DNA of 13,533 bases from Candidatus Woesearchaeota archaeon (GCA_016188105.1 JACPIL010000071.1:1-13533), one strand, 5' to 3'. Counted from the first letter of the stretch, positions 7,057-13,355 are shown. Numbers and translations: made by a program. The notes: generated by a model from the letters alone, not told the origin.

Positions 7057-7401
7057 ATGTCAAATCCACAATTTGTTTCTGAAGCGCCATTAGCACTCGC
7101 GGACGTCAAGGTAGTTATACATACCGCCGAAAAACGTGATACCGAACTTAACTTTCTTTCTAACAAAGTTAAAGAATACTTAGAACATTTCATACCTTTG
7201 GCAGAAAAAAAGCGGGAAGAATTGTACAGCAAACTGGTAGGCTTAAACCTTACTAGATTGAAGGAAGAACATTTCTGCAAGATCGTCGATTTCTTGCCTA
7301 AGAATCTTGATGAATTAAAGGTAGTTCTGCAATCCTATCCTCTCAGTTTATCCAAGAAGGATCAGGAAAGCATTGTAGCAGTAGTGCAAGAATTCGTGTA
7401 A
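7057..7401 (+). CDS. rpo4: RNA polymerase subunit Rpo4 (RpoF)
   Basis: Rpo4 pairs with Rpo7 to form the stalk of archaeal RNA polymerase. The 114-residue frame from the ATG at 7057 shows the family pattern: an N-terminal tip strand, then EKRDTELNFLSNKVKEYLEHF (25-45), a helix ending EELYSKLVGLNLTRL, and the HRDC-like segment CKIVDFLPKNLDELKVVL (74-91), which is the signature of Rpb4/RpoF. I set the start at MSNPQFVSEA because it matches family length and leaves L21e's out-of-frame end free. An upstream in-frame ATG at 7006 would overlap that L21e remnant. The position between L21e and DUF655 is conserved in archaea. Confidence 0.93.
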   Translation: MSNPQFVSEAPLALADVKVVIHTAEKRDTELNFLSNKVKEYLEHFIPLAEKKREELYSKLVGLNLTRLKEEHFCKIVDFLPKNLDELKVVLQSYPLSLSKKDQESIVAVVQEFV

Positions 7402-7458
7402 AATAGCGCAATTTTTATTAAATGAAAGCAATTACTAGATATAAAGTGGAGTCTAAAG

Positions 7459-8025
7459 ATGGACACAAGCATGGAAGCAAAACCGGTACGAGAGGAAAAT
7501 GTGATAGTACTGGATTATCTGGAACATGGATATCCGTTCGATCAGACTACTGTCAAGACTCCCATTGTGCAAGCTTTAGGCACTGATCATCTCACTATTC
7601 TAGAACTTATTCCTAAAAAAGGAGTGGCTTTGCAGCCTAATCAGAAAGTCTACATAGGAGAAGGTAAGAGAGAGGAGATCCACCATATTAAAGGTAAAAT
7701 TCCGGCTGAGAAACTTACTGCAACTGCTAGAAATAGCCTTCAGGATGCCATAGAAGAGGTAGTCACTGCCCAAGAAAGCAGATTTGTAGAATTCTTTAAC
7801 AAAGCTCAGCCTTTAAGCATGAGAATGCATCAGTTAGAATTATTACCGGGCGTAGGAAAGAAACATATGTGGGAAGTCTTGAATGCCAGGAAAGAGAAAC
7901 CGTTTGAAAGCTTTGAAGACATCAAGGAAAGAGTTAAACTATTGCCCGACCCTAAACAGCTAATAGTCAAACGAATTTTATCTGAGATTGAAGGTAAGGA
8001 AAAGTATAGGGTTTTTGCTAATTAG
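7459..8025 (+). CDS. DUF655 protein (RNA-binding, HhH-containing)
   Basis: This 188-residue protein is a typical archaeal DUF655 member. It has an OB-like N-terminal half with EENVIVLDYLEHGYPFD and LTILELIPKKGVALQPNQ, then KVYIGEGKREEIHHIKGKI. The C-terminal half contains RFVEFFNKAQPLSMRMHQLE and a helix-hairpin-helix motif LLPGVGKKHMWEVLNARK (about 127-144), ending FEDIKERVKLLPDPKQLIVK. The family is linked by gene order to L21e, Rpo4 and the rRNA dimethyltransferase KsgA and is thought to bind nucleic acid; no reaction is known. GTGGAG at 7446-7451 provides a Shine-Dalgarno for the ATG at 7459, although Met5 at 7471 is a possible alternative. KsgA does not follow here. Confidence 0.92.
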   Translation: MDTSMEAKPVREENVIVLDYLEHGYPFDQTTVKTPIVQALGTDHLTILELIPKKGVALQPNQKVYIGEGKREEIHHIKGKIPAEKLTATARNSLQDAIEEVVTAQESRFVEFFNKAQPLSMRMHQLELLPGVGKKHMWEVLNARKEKPFESFEDIKERVKLLPDPKQLIVKRILSEIEGKEKYRVFAN

Positions 8026-8074
8026 CGTTTGAAGCACCGAAATTAATTTTAAAGCCTTTTGATTAAAAAGTTAT

Positions 8075-8440
8075 ATGGCACTTACTCCAGACACACTTAA
8101 AGAGATTGTTGATGCGAAAGGATTACAACGCCTGCAACCGAATAGCGAGATTATACTCGTTCATAGTGGGATTGGCGCAAATGCATCTTTTACTGTTCAT
8201 GGGAGATTTGTGGAATTACCTAGTTCCGGTTTTGTCACCGTGAGAGATTATCTCCATCTGCCTATTGAATGTAGGATTGATCCTGAAGCACCGGGAGAAT
8301 TACTTACATTTTTGAGAGCATTTCCAGAGTCATCTCACTATCCAAGAATCTCAAAACCTGAATGTTTTAATTATTTTGGCAATCCTGGAAATCTTGGAGA
8401 GAAAGCCCATCGTAGATTCTATCAAGTTGAAACGCGTTAA
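8075..8440 (+). CDS. Unknown protein, 121 residues
   Basis: Not recognised. The sequence looks like a small alpha/beta protein: helix TPDTLKEIVDAKGLQRL, strand SEIILVHSG, strands FTVHGRFVELP and FVTVRDYLHLPIECRID, then a helix PGELLTFLRAF and a glycine-rich tail NYFGNPGNLGEKAHRRFY. There is no membrane segment. A TATA-like AATTTTAAAG at about 8044-8053 precedes the ATG by some 25 nt, so the message may be leaderless. It sits where KsgA is often found in the DUF655 neighbourhood but shows no methyltransferase motif (no GxGxG). It converges with the next gene 20 nt away. Confidence 0.65.
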   Translation: MALTPDTLKEIVDAKGLQRLQPNSEIILVHSGIGANASFTVHGRFVELPSSGFVTVRDYLHLPIECRIDPEAPGELLTFLRAFPESSHYPRISKPECFNYFGNPGNLGEKAHRRFYQVETR

Positions 8441-8460
8441 GAAAATCTTACAACTCAAAT

Positions 8461-8850
8461 CTACCACAACATCATCCATCTCTTATCTTTTTCCTTCTGT
8501 CTAACTAAATCAGTCATGCCGGCTTTGGAAGCGCGCTTCAAGAATTCCTTTGCGATAATTTTTACCCGTAAGCCGTTGATATCGACATCATTTTCAAAAA
8601 ATTCATATCGCTCCAGTAATCTATCCAGTAATTTTGCCTGTGTTTCTAGGTTGATGTGCAGGATGCCAGAGGCAGCAATATGGTATTCTTTTTCCAATTC
8701 TTTTAATTTTTTAAATTGAGCCAGCAGTTCTTTAGTATCATATTGAACTTCCCCAAGAAATTCGGTAATGGCATCAAGGTCAGCCAGAACATCTACCTTT
8801 TTAGGCTGAGGTTTCTTTCCTAATAATGAACTCCACCACTTTTTAGACAT
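8461..8850 (-). CDS. Unknown helical protein, 129 residues
   Basis: Not recognised. After a basic N-terminus (MSKKWWSSLLGKKPQPKK) the protein is almost wholly helical, with a coiled-coil-like stretch TKELLAQFKKLKELEKEYH (39-57) and a second TQAKLLDRLLERYEFFEND (71-89), ending in the basic, Trp-containing DKRWMMLW. The N-terminal WWSSLLGKK segment could be a short amphipathic membrane anchor, which is an inference. The ATG at 8850 is set by a TATA element ATTATAAA (plus strand, 8872-8879) centred 25 nt upstream, predicting a leaderless message. Confidence 0.7.
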   Translation of the reverse strand: MSKKWWSSLLGKKPQPKKVDVLADLDAITEFLGEVQYDTKELLAQFKKLKELEKEYHIAASGILHINLETQAKLLDRLLERYEFFENDVDINGLRVKIIAKEFLKRASKAGMTDLVRQKEKDKRWMMLW

Positions 8851-8871
8851 GAGGAAAATAAATAGTTATGG

Positions 8872-8879
8872 ATTATAAA
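8872..8879 (-). promoter_or_regulatory. TATA box of the 129-residue gene
   Basis: On the minus strand this reads TTTATAAT, centred about 25 nt before the ATG at 8850, the classical archaeal distance for a leaderless start. Confidence 0.5.
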
Positions 8880-8884
8880 TGTTT

Positions 8885-9214
8885 CTAGGAAGGATTTTGA
8901 GGTACAGAAGAAATTGTTGAAGGATATAATCTTCTCCATAAGAAGTAAAGTTGTTCAGGATAGAGTTGGTCTGTTTTTAGCATTTTAAGAAAGGTTTCAC
9001 GCATATAGATGGTGTTTCTCCTTTCTTTGGTAGGAAGAGAATGGATAGAGATATCTCTAATATGCCTCAACGTACCCTGAATATGGGCGGCAACATTACT
9101 TTCTAAAGAAAGTGAGACATAGCCAGCAGTATGAGCTGCTTCACTTTGTTTGGCAATCTCGACCTTACCAATGAGGTCTGCTAAATCTTTTTGAAGACTG
9201 TCATACCTAACCAT
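8885..9214 (-). CDS. Unknown small protein, 109 residues
   Basis: Not recognised. The protein is largely helical (YDSLQKDLADLIGKVEIAKQ, then VAAHIQGTLRHIRDI) with a basic middle (LPTKERRNTIYMRETFLKML) and an aromatic C-terminal part (LYPEQLYFLWRRLYP). There is no membrane segment or recognised motif. I chose the ATG at 9214 because GGTGAT, a strong match to the archaeal anti-Shine-Dalgarno, precedes it by three bases. A longer frame exists only with a TTG at 9232 that would bury this site. A TATA element at 9246-9253 places transcription start near 9224. Confidence 0.65.
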   Translation of the reverse strand: MVRYDSLQKDLADLIGKVEIAKQSEAAHTAGYVSLSLESNVAAHIQGTLRHIRDISIHSLPTKERRNTIYMRETFLKMLKTDQLYPEQLYFLWRRLYPSTISSVPQNPS

Positions 9215-9245
9215 CCTATCACCATAAAGCAATAAAAGAAGAAAG

Positions 9246-9253
9246 TATATAAA
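9246..9253 (-). promoter_or_regulatory. TATA box of the 109-residue gene
   Basis: TTTATATA on the minus strand lies 32-39 nt before the ATG at 9214, leaving a short leader that contains the GGTGAT ribosome binding site. Confidence 0.55.
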
Positions 9254-9270
9254 TTTTAGCTGAGAAGATA

Positions 9271-9381
9271 TTAATTTGGAACTTCCAATCCTAACTTCTC
9301 ACAGATCCTTTTTTGATTTTCAGTTAAACGCTTAGGGTGCTTGCGCACAAATTCTTCGAACTCTCGATCGATGTCTTTCAT
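9271..9381 (-). CDS. Small protein of 36 residues, unknown
   Basis: A very short minus-strand frame starting at 9381 encodes 36 residues: MKDIDREFEEFVRKHPKRLT followed by ENQKRICEKLGLEVPN. Support for translation comes from GAGGTG a few bases before the ATG (AGAGGTGGCGGAT-ATG), a strong Shine-Dalgarno, and a TATA box TTTATAAA at 9424-9431. The peptide reads as two charged amphipathic helices split by HPKRLT and is soluble. No family is recognised. It fills the otherwise empty gap between two neighbouring genes. Confidence 0.6.
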   Translation of the reverse strand: MKDIDREFEEFVRKHPKRLTENQKRICEKLGLEVPN

Positions 9382-9423
9382 ATCCGCCACCTCTTTCAAA
9401 AAGAATTTTAAGATAAAGAATCC

Positions 9424-9431
9424 ATTTATAA
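9424..9431 (-). promoter_or_regulatory. TATA box of the 36-residue gene
   Basis: Palindromic TTTATAAA, 43-50 nt before the ATG at 9381 on the minus strand. Transcription would begin near 9401, giving a leader of about 20 nt that includes GAGGTG. Confidence 0.5.
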
Positions 9432-9490
9432 AATTTATTTTTTCAAGCTGGTAGTGAAAGGAAGTTGTTTTGGTGCAGTGAAAAAATTAT

Positions 9491-9766
9491 TCAATCTTGA
9501 TCTTTCATATGCGGCTCACAGATTTTCCAAGCAGAGTCGATTTCAGCTTGAGCATTATAAAGGTGCTTGGAAACAAGATCAAGTTTTCCTGAAAGTTGTG
9601 TTCTTCCTGCAGCTGAATCGCGTTCTGCTTCAGCTTCAACACGCTGCGCTAATAAACCTACAAACTCAGCTACCTTATCGTAGCGCATATCGCCAATTGA
9701 ATTGGCCAGAGCTTGTAACGAACCATAATAACCATCGATATGAGTTGGATGTTTTGTTTCAGGCAT
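9491..9766 (-). CDS. Unknown 91-residue protein coupled to the membrane protein
   Basis: Not recognised. It is a mostly helical soluble protein: an N-terminal HPTHIDGYYGSLQALANSIG, then KVAEFVGLLAQRVEAEAERD (31-50), and a second long helix KLDLVSKHLYNAQAEIDSAW (61-80). Its ATG overlaps the stop codon of the seven-helix membrane protein (TAATG), which implies translational coupling and a likely partnership. A plus-strand frame overlapping the same bases (9454-9774) begins with GTG, has low-quality composition and is an antisense shadow. Confidence 0.7.
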   Translation of the reverse strand: MPETKHPTHIDGYYGSLQALANSIGDMRYDKVAEFVGLLAQRVEAEAERDSAAGRTQLSGKLDLVSKHLYNAQAEIDSAWKICEPHMKDQD

Positions 9767-10485
9767 TAGCGTAGTAAAGATTTTCCAGAAGCATGATGAT
9801 AGAATTTTACGAGAAGAGCAAAAAAGGCAAAGGCGCTAAGTGCGTAAGCCAAGACATAAAAGAGGTTAGCAAGGGAACCTAAAAAACCAGATAATCCCCA
9901 ATACGCGTATAGTAAATCTCCACCCAGGAAAGCAATATTGGCAAAAAAAAGATAGATTAAATTGGCTTCAATGGAATCAAGATGTTTGAAAAACAAAAAG
10001 AGATGTGTAGAGGAAATTAAAATGAGTGAAGTCATGAGGGGATAAAAATAAGTGAGAAAGGTACTTTCGACAGTTTCATTTCCTACAATAGAAACATAAG
10101 CAATAACTAAGACAACGAAAATCGATCCGCCGGCAAGGATAGGTACTAACCTTTGAGTTTGACCATAATTTTTGTAAAGCATGTAGCTTAGCGCAACAAA
10201 AGAAAGTAACATAAAAAAAGCTCCAGTAACCCAATAGAAATCGGGCATTCCTGTTTCAGGAACTTTCTCAAAGACGCGATAGATGAGATACCAGCTTAAT
10301 TCTCCCAAAGCAAAGAGTACGTAGCCAACAATGAGGAAGAAAAAAATGAAAAATTTTCCATCGGAAAAAAGTTCGCGGAGCTTATCCTTGAACAAGGTGT
10401 TCACTGCTAAAATACCTAGAATTGCAGATAGAAAAGCGAATACTAACGTTACAAAATAAAGAGCAGTTTGCAAATCTAGCACCAT
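9766..10485 (-). CDS. Seven-helix membrane protein of unknown function
   Basis: A 239-residue integral membrane protein with seven clear hydrophobic segments at about 4-30, 45-69, 83-104, 113-135, 142-166, 174-198 and 204-228, linked by short loops. Charged residues (KDKLRELFSDGK; KHLDSIE; KFYHHASGKSLLR) suggest loop positions. The layout resembles the seven-helix membrane sensory modules found alone or at the N-terminus of archaeal histidine kinases, but no kinase or other output domain is attached and I cannot name the family. It is followed by the 91-residue gene through a TAATG overlap. A TATA element 27 nt upstream predicts a leaderless message. Confidence 0.8.
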   Translation of the reverse strand: MVLDLQTALYFVTLVFAFLSAILGILAVNTLFKDKLRELFSDGKFFIFFFLIVGYVLFALGELSWYLIYRVFEKVPETGMPDFYWVTGAFFMLLSFVALSYMLYKNYGQTQRLVPILAGGSIFVVLVIAYVSIVGNETVESTFLTYFYPLMTSLILISSTHLFLFFKHLDSIEANLIYLFFANIAFLGGDLLYAYWGLSGFLGSLANLFYVLAYALSAFAFFALLVKFYHHASGKSLLR

Positions 10486-10511
10486 TTTTAGGAAGAATAA
10501 AGATCAGATCG

Positions 10512-10519
10512 TATATAAA
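10512..10519 (-). promoter_or_regulatory. TATA box of the membrane protein unit
   Basis: TTTATATA on the minus strand, 27-34 nt before the ATG at 10485, predicts transcription starting almost at the start codon. Confidence 0.6.
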
Positions 10520-10595
10520 TTTGTTGGTAAGCCTAAGATGAGCAAGAGAGTCTTTAATTCCTTATTGATGAAACAATGAAACAAAATGTTTAAAA

Positions 10596-11492
10596 ATGGC
10601 TGCTAAATTGAGCTATTTTATGACTATAGAATTACCAGGATATACTGCTGATTTTGCAAATCAAGTATATTCTCGCAGTTATACCGGAGATAGCAAAGTT
10701 ACTACTTCAGATGGAAAAGTAGTAGATTTAACCGATGTTCTTCTTTTGACTCATTATAAAAAACCTTCTGAACAGGACGTGGTGGAATTTATCCGGAGAA
10801 AAGCAGAAGACGTACGTGGATCTGCAATGTTGGTTGGACCTCGCGGAGAAAGACTTTCAAGCGGTAAAAATATTGTCGAAGAGGCAATTAAAACTTTACC
10901 AATACAAATGCAAGTAGACTTACAGACTGGTGATGAAAAGCTCTATGATTTTATTAAGAAATACGCTACAGCGTACCCACTACTGGAAGGAGAAGCTCGA
11001 TCACAATATCTCGTTGTTGATTATGGGTTGCTTCCGACAGAAGTTATTGAAGCAAATCACAAGACAGGAAAAGTAGATGGTATTAACTGGTATAGGGCTG
11101 CTTTTGCTCATGACCAATTTCAAGCAGTTGGTCTTGGTCTCCAATGGCAGGCAAAGATATTATATGAAGGAAGATTACCTTCTCAACAAGATATGGATAT
11201 TTTATTGAAACACAGCACGAATGACTCCCAAACTTTTACGATTAATAAAAAACCGTACGATTCTGAGGCAGTCAGAGCAGTATTAAGATCAATATACGCT
11301 GCTATGGAAAACAACTCCGATGGCCTTGCCGGACTACAAGACGGATCTGCTGAAGCCTTGCAAGCAGTAGCACTTTCCCCAATCATAAAACTACATGAAC
11401 TTCTTGAAAGACAAATGAGAGCACAACAAGAAGCTCAAGCTACATTAAAAGGAGCAAGACCAGCAGTTCCGAGTGGGCTTATTAAACCATAA
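10596..11492 (+). CDS. Unknown protein, 298 residues
   Basis: Not recognised. The N-terminal part carries strands and a loop (LSYFMTIELPGYTADFANQV; GDSKVTTSDGKVVDLTDVLL), then a helix SEQDVVEFIRRKAEDV and AMLVGPRGERLSSGKNIVEE. The middle is mixed alpha/beta, and the C-terminus (about 260-298) is a Gln/Ala-rich helix, LHELLERQMRAQQEAQATLK, ending in a Pro-rich tail. There is no membrane helix or signal peptide. TTTAAAA lies only 4 nt before the ATG, too near to be its TATA box, so the promoter is unclear. It converges with nreA, leaving 10 nt between stop codons. Confidence 0.75.
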   Translation: MAAKLSYFMTIELPGYTADFANQVYSRSYTGDSKVTTSDGKVVDLTDVLLLTHYKKPSEQDVVEFIRRKAEDVRGSAMLVGPRGERLSSGKNIVEEAIKTLPIQMQVDLQTGDEKLYDFIKKYATAYPLLEGEARSQYLVVDYGLLPTEVIEANHKTGKVDGINWYRAAFAHDQFQAVGLGLQWQAKILYEGRLPSQQDMDILLKHSTNDSQTFTINKKPYDSEAVRAVLRSIYAAMENNSDGLAGLQDGSAEALQAVALSPIIKLHELLERQMRAQQEAQATLKGARPAVPSGLIKP

Positions 11493-11502
11493 TTAAAATC
11501 AT

Positions 11503-12696
11503 TTAGAATTCAAACAATTTCTTCTGTTCTTTTTTTACTTTCAGCAACTTGCTTTCCTTCAATAACAGATTAATGTCAAAACCAAATTTTCTCTTGATCA
11601 GTTCTTCTGCATATCTCATCATCAGGCTCTGATCTGAAAAAGTAAGTGGTTTTTCCTGCAGGCTTTTCCTGGTCGCTTCCCGGCAGACCCAGACTCCTAG
11701 AGGGATATTATATTCCGAGGTAATAAATCTAAGAGCGAGGCAACTTCCCTGACGTTTCAATTCTTTCATTTTTTCTAATACAGAAATACGGCAGGCATAG
11801 TAGCCGCCAGCAGTCTCTTCCGCATACTCTTTTCTTCCATCGTAATTTTCGTAATCAGTAGAATACATGTAACCATGTTTACTCCAGGGGTTTACTTGAT
11901 TGCCCAAATATGTTTCAAATAATTCATAACTCCATACCTCTGGAAATAACAGCAGCAGATAATAATTGCCCCACCCGCCGCCGAAATAAGCGCGATATTC
12001 GCCTACAGAAAGATCTTTGATCTCTTTGATCAATTGCTTGCCTACGGTATCATCGACAGCTGTTATACTCCAACGGGTCGGCACTAATTTCCGATTTTCT
12101 TTCAAACCAACACTGCCAACGGAAAGCAGTTTGTTCAAAGCACTTTCTTCAAATCCTTTTTGATAGAGACTGATGATGGCTGGAGCAGCTTTCAGATCAG
12201 TATCTGAAACCACGCGTTCAACCCGAGAATCCACAGAAGGATTAGCAGTGATGCGTGCATTTCGTATTGCTGCTTGTGGCCCGAAGGGAATGATTTCTTT
12301 TTCCGGCTTGAATTGTAATTGAGGAGTTTTTTGCAAATTGACTTCTAACTCAACCGAATTTTTGGCAATCCCAACTTCCTGTACGATGTTTAGAAATTTG
12401 CTCCCTTTTTGAATCTCTTTGACATTTGCTTGCGTTCTAGAATTGACTAAACCGTAGCGCATACTAGCGATATTGCCGATAGCTGCATTTTCTTTACTCC
12501 ATAAACGAGGGGAATCATAATGCGAAGTATCGCCAGAGAATTGCGGGCTTAGAAATCCGATATTGACCTGCGGATAACCAAACCTACCGATAAATGGAGC
12601 AGGAGCACTACCTTGAAAATCAGTCTTGAAAGATTGATTAATCTTCAGTTGAGGAACTTGTTCAATATCTTTAAACTTAACCCGGCGGATTTGCAT
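11503..12696 (-). CDS. nreA: Nre-family archaeal DNA repair protein
   Basis: Nre proteins act in archaeal DNA repair and bind the sliding clamp PCNA. This 397-residue protein shows the family hallmarks: SAPAPFIGRFGYPQVNIGFL (30-49), DSPRLWSKE, RWSITAVDD (208-216), and the C-terminal-domain segment NYYLLLLFPEVWSYELFE. It lacks the Cys-rich zinc finger that precedes the first motif in NreA/NreB proteins. Stop codons occur 15 nt upstream of the ATG, so the finger is absent rather than missed. The extreme C-terminus, EQKKLFEF, resembles a PCNA-interacting peptide (Gln391, Leu394, Phe397) but lacks the second terminal aromatic residue. The symbol is by family; assignment to NreA or NreB is uncertain. 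Confidence 0.88.
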   Translation of the reverse strand: MQIRRVKFKDIEQVPQLKINQSFKTDFQGSAPAPFIGRFGYPQVNIGFLSPQFSGDTSHYDSPRLWSKENAAIGNIASMRYGLVNSRTQANVKEIQKGSKFLNIVQEVGIAKNSVELEVNLQKTPQLQFKPEKEIIPFGPQAAIRNARITANPSVDSRVERVVSDTDLKAAPAIISLYQKGFEESALNKLLSVGSVGLKENRKLVPTRWSITAVDDTVGKQLIKEIKDLSVGEYRAYFGGGWGNYYLLLLFPEVWSYELFETYLGNQVNPWSKHGYMYSTDYENYDGRKEYAEETAGGYYACRISVLEKMKELKRQGSCLALRFITSEYNIPLGVWVCREATRKSLQEKPLTFSDQSLMMRYAEELIKRKFGFDINLLLKESKLLKVKKEQKKLFEF

Positions 12697-12759
12697 GAAA
12701 AGAAAAATAGCTTATTACTTTTAATAATTATGAGACTTTAGTAATGGGAATTCATTAAC

Positions 12760-12769
12760 TTTATATAAA
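12760..12769 (+). promoter_or_regulatory. TATA box of the SemiSWEET gene
   Basis: TTTATATAAA, within the palindrome CTTTATATAAAG, is centred about 26 nt before the ATG at 12791, predicting a leaderless transcript. Confidence 0.6.
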
Positions 12770-12790
12770 GATATTTCTCAACTGACAATT

Positions 12791-13072
12791 ATGGATTTTA
12801 GCGCGATACTAGGTTGGGTAGCCACATTCTTATTTTCGATAATGATAATTCCGCAAATGATAAAAACTATCAAGCTAAAAGATACCAGCGGAGTAAGTTT
12901 ACTCCTTTTTATAATTTACTTTGTAGCAAATATAATCGCCCTTGTTTATGCTTTCCTGATTTACCAACCTCCCTTGATAATGAAATATATTATCGCCTTA
13001 ATAACTACTATTATTTACTTAGGGCTTTATTGGGTTTATTATAAGAGAAAAACAATACAACCTTCAATATAA
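12791..13072 (+). CDS. SemiSWEET / PQ-loop small sugar transporter
   Basis: A 93-residue membrane protein with three helices (about 5-23, 35-57, 62-83), the size and layout of a SemiSWEET half-transporter, which works as a dimer to move sugars or other small solutes across the membrane. The hallmark is Pro21-Gln22 at the end of helix 1, followed by MIKTIKLKDTSGVS (23-36), the usual PQ-loop continuation. The tail is basic (YYKRKTIQPSI), consistent with a cytoplasmic C-terminus. The gene appears solitary, diverges from nreA and has its own strong TATA box. The substrate cannot be deduced. Confidence 0.88.
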   Translation: MDFSAILGWVATFLFSIMIIPQMIKTIKLKDTSGVSLLLFIIYFVANIIALVYAFLIYQPPLIMKYIIALITTIIYLGLYWVYYKRKTIQPSI

Positions 13073-13097
13073 ATTAGAAAGAATTTTGCGGTAGTTT

Positions 13098-13103
13098 TTT
13101 AAA
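13098..13103 (+). promoter_or_regulatory. TATA box of the tRNA-Leu gene
   Basis: TTTAAA is centred about 28 nt upstream of the first base of the tRNA at 13129, as expected for an archaeal tRNA promoter. Confidence 0.5.
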
Positions 13104-13159
13104 GAATAGCCTTCCTTTTTACTTTTATGCGGACGTGCTGGAGCGGTCAAACGGGATGG

Positions 13160-13193
13160 TTAATTCTGTGACAAAAATCAAGAATTAGTCCAA
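13160..13193 (+). other. tRNA intron 1 (34 nt, position 30/31)
   Basis: It interrupts the anticodon stem between G30 and G31. A bulge-helix-bulge motif is evident: central helix GGAT (13154-13157) with GTCC (13188-13191), one pair being T-G; 5' bulge GGT cut GG|T; 3' bulge AAG cut AA|G; and inner helix TAATTCT (13161-13167) with AGAATTA (13181-13187), seven Watson-Crick pairs. The outer helix is weak. Confidence 0.85.
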
Positions 13194-13200
13194 GCTTAGG

Positions 13201-13218
13201 CCGTTCTAAACGGAAGAT
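13201..13218 (+). other. tRNA intron 2 (18 nt, canonical position 37/38)
   Basis: The outer helix is the anticodon stem. The 3' bulge ATA is cut AT|A. The central helix CTTA (13195-13198) pairs with GAAG (13213-13216) with three Watson-Crick pairs and an A-G mismatch. The 5' bulge GGC is cut GG|C. The inner helix is CGTT/AACG with loop CTA. The outer stem is complete only after intron 1 has been removed. Confidence 0.85.
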
Positions 13219-13250
13219 ACCCATTGGCTTAGTGCCTACGCAGGTTCGAA

Positions 13251-13341
13251 TTGCCTGCTACACTAGGCGAACGTTGTCAAGTGAGGCGTTCACTTCGTGA
13301 AGCCCCACGAGCAGCAGCCTAAAGTGTAGCTGGAGCGAAAG
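13251..13341 (+). other. tRNA intron 3 (91 nt, T-loop position 59/60)
   Basis: The outer helix is the T stem GCAGG/CCTGC. The central helix TTCG (13245-13248) pairs with CGAA (13336-13339). The 5' bulge AAT is cut AA|T and the 3' bulge AGT is cut AG|T, leaving the T-loop TTCGAAT. Inside, GCTACACT (13257-13264) pairs with AGTGTAGC (13323-13330). A nested hairpin, GTGAGGCGTTCAC with GTGAAGCCCCAC (13281-13308), closes a TTC loop with one mismatch and one bulge. The intron contains no open reading frame of note. Confidence 0.85.
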
Positions 13342-13355
13342 TCCTGCCGTCCGCA

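Larger units (their letters stand above)
13129..13355 (+). tRNA. tRNA-Leu(UAG) with three introns
   Basis: Removing three introns gives an 84-nt class II tRNA. The acceptor GCGGACG (13129-13135) pairs with CGTCCGC (13348-13354), with discriminator A at 13355 and no encoded CCA. The D arm is CTG/CGG with loop GAGCGGTCAAA. The anticodon stem ATGG+G pairs with CCCAT (13220-13224) perfectly, but only when 13156-13159 is joined to 13194. The anticodon loop is CTTAGG+A with anticodon TAG (13197-13199), U33, G37 and A38. The variable arm has GGC/GCC (13226-13236). The T arm is GCAGG, TTCGAA+T and CCTGC. A73 and the long variable arm fit leucine. A T-rich run TTTTTATTTT (13356-13365) follows as a likely terminator. 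Confidence 0.9.

Noticed and set aside
9215..9232. TTG start at 9232 for the 109-residue gene
   Set aside because: A clean GGTGAT Shine-Dalgarno lies just before the in-frame ATG at 9214, and a TTG start would place it inside the coding region.
9454..9774. 106-residue plus-strand reading frame starting with GTG
   Set aside because: It overlaps antisense the 91-residue minus-strand gene, which has a TAATG junction with its upstream neighbour and better composition. No promoter or ribosome binding site supports the plus-strand frame.
13201..13218. Loop TTCTAAA within CCG/CGG read as an anticodon CUA (amber suppressor or pyrrolysine tRNA)
   Set aside because: The flanking stem would be only three pairs. 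Treating the segment as intron 2 gives a perfect five-pair anticodon stem and the normal leucine anticodon UAG.
13240..13258. Local T-arm GCAGG..CCTGC closed at 13254-13258 with no T-loop intron
   Set aside because: That gives a nine-base T-loop and leaves the acceptor strand about 90 nt away. The copy at 13343-13347 is directly joined to the acceptor strand and gives a normal seven-base loop.
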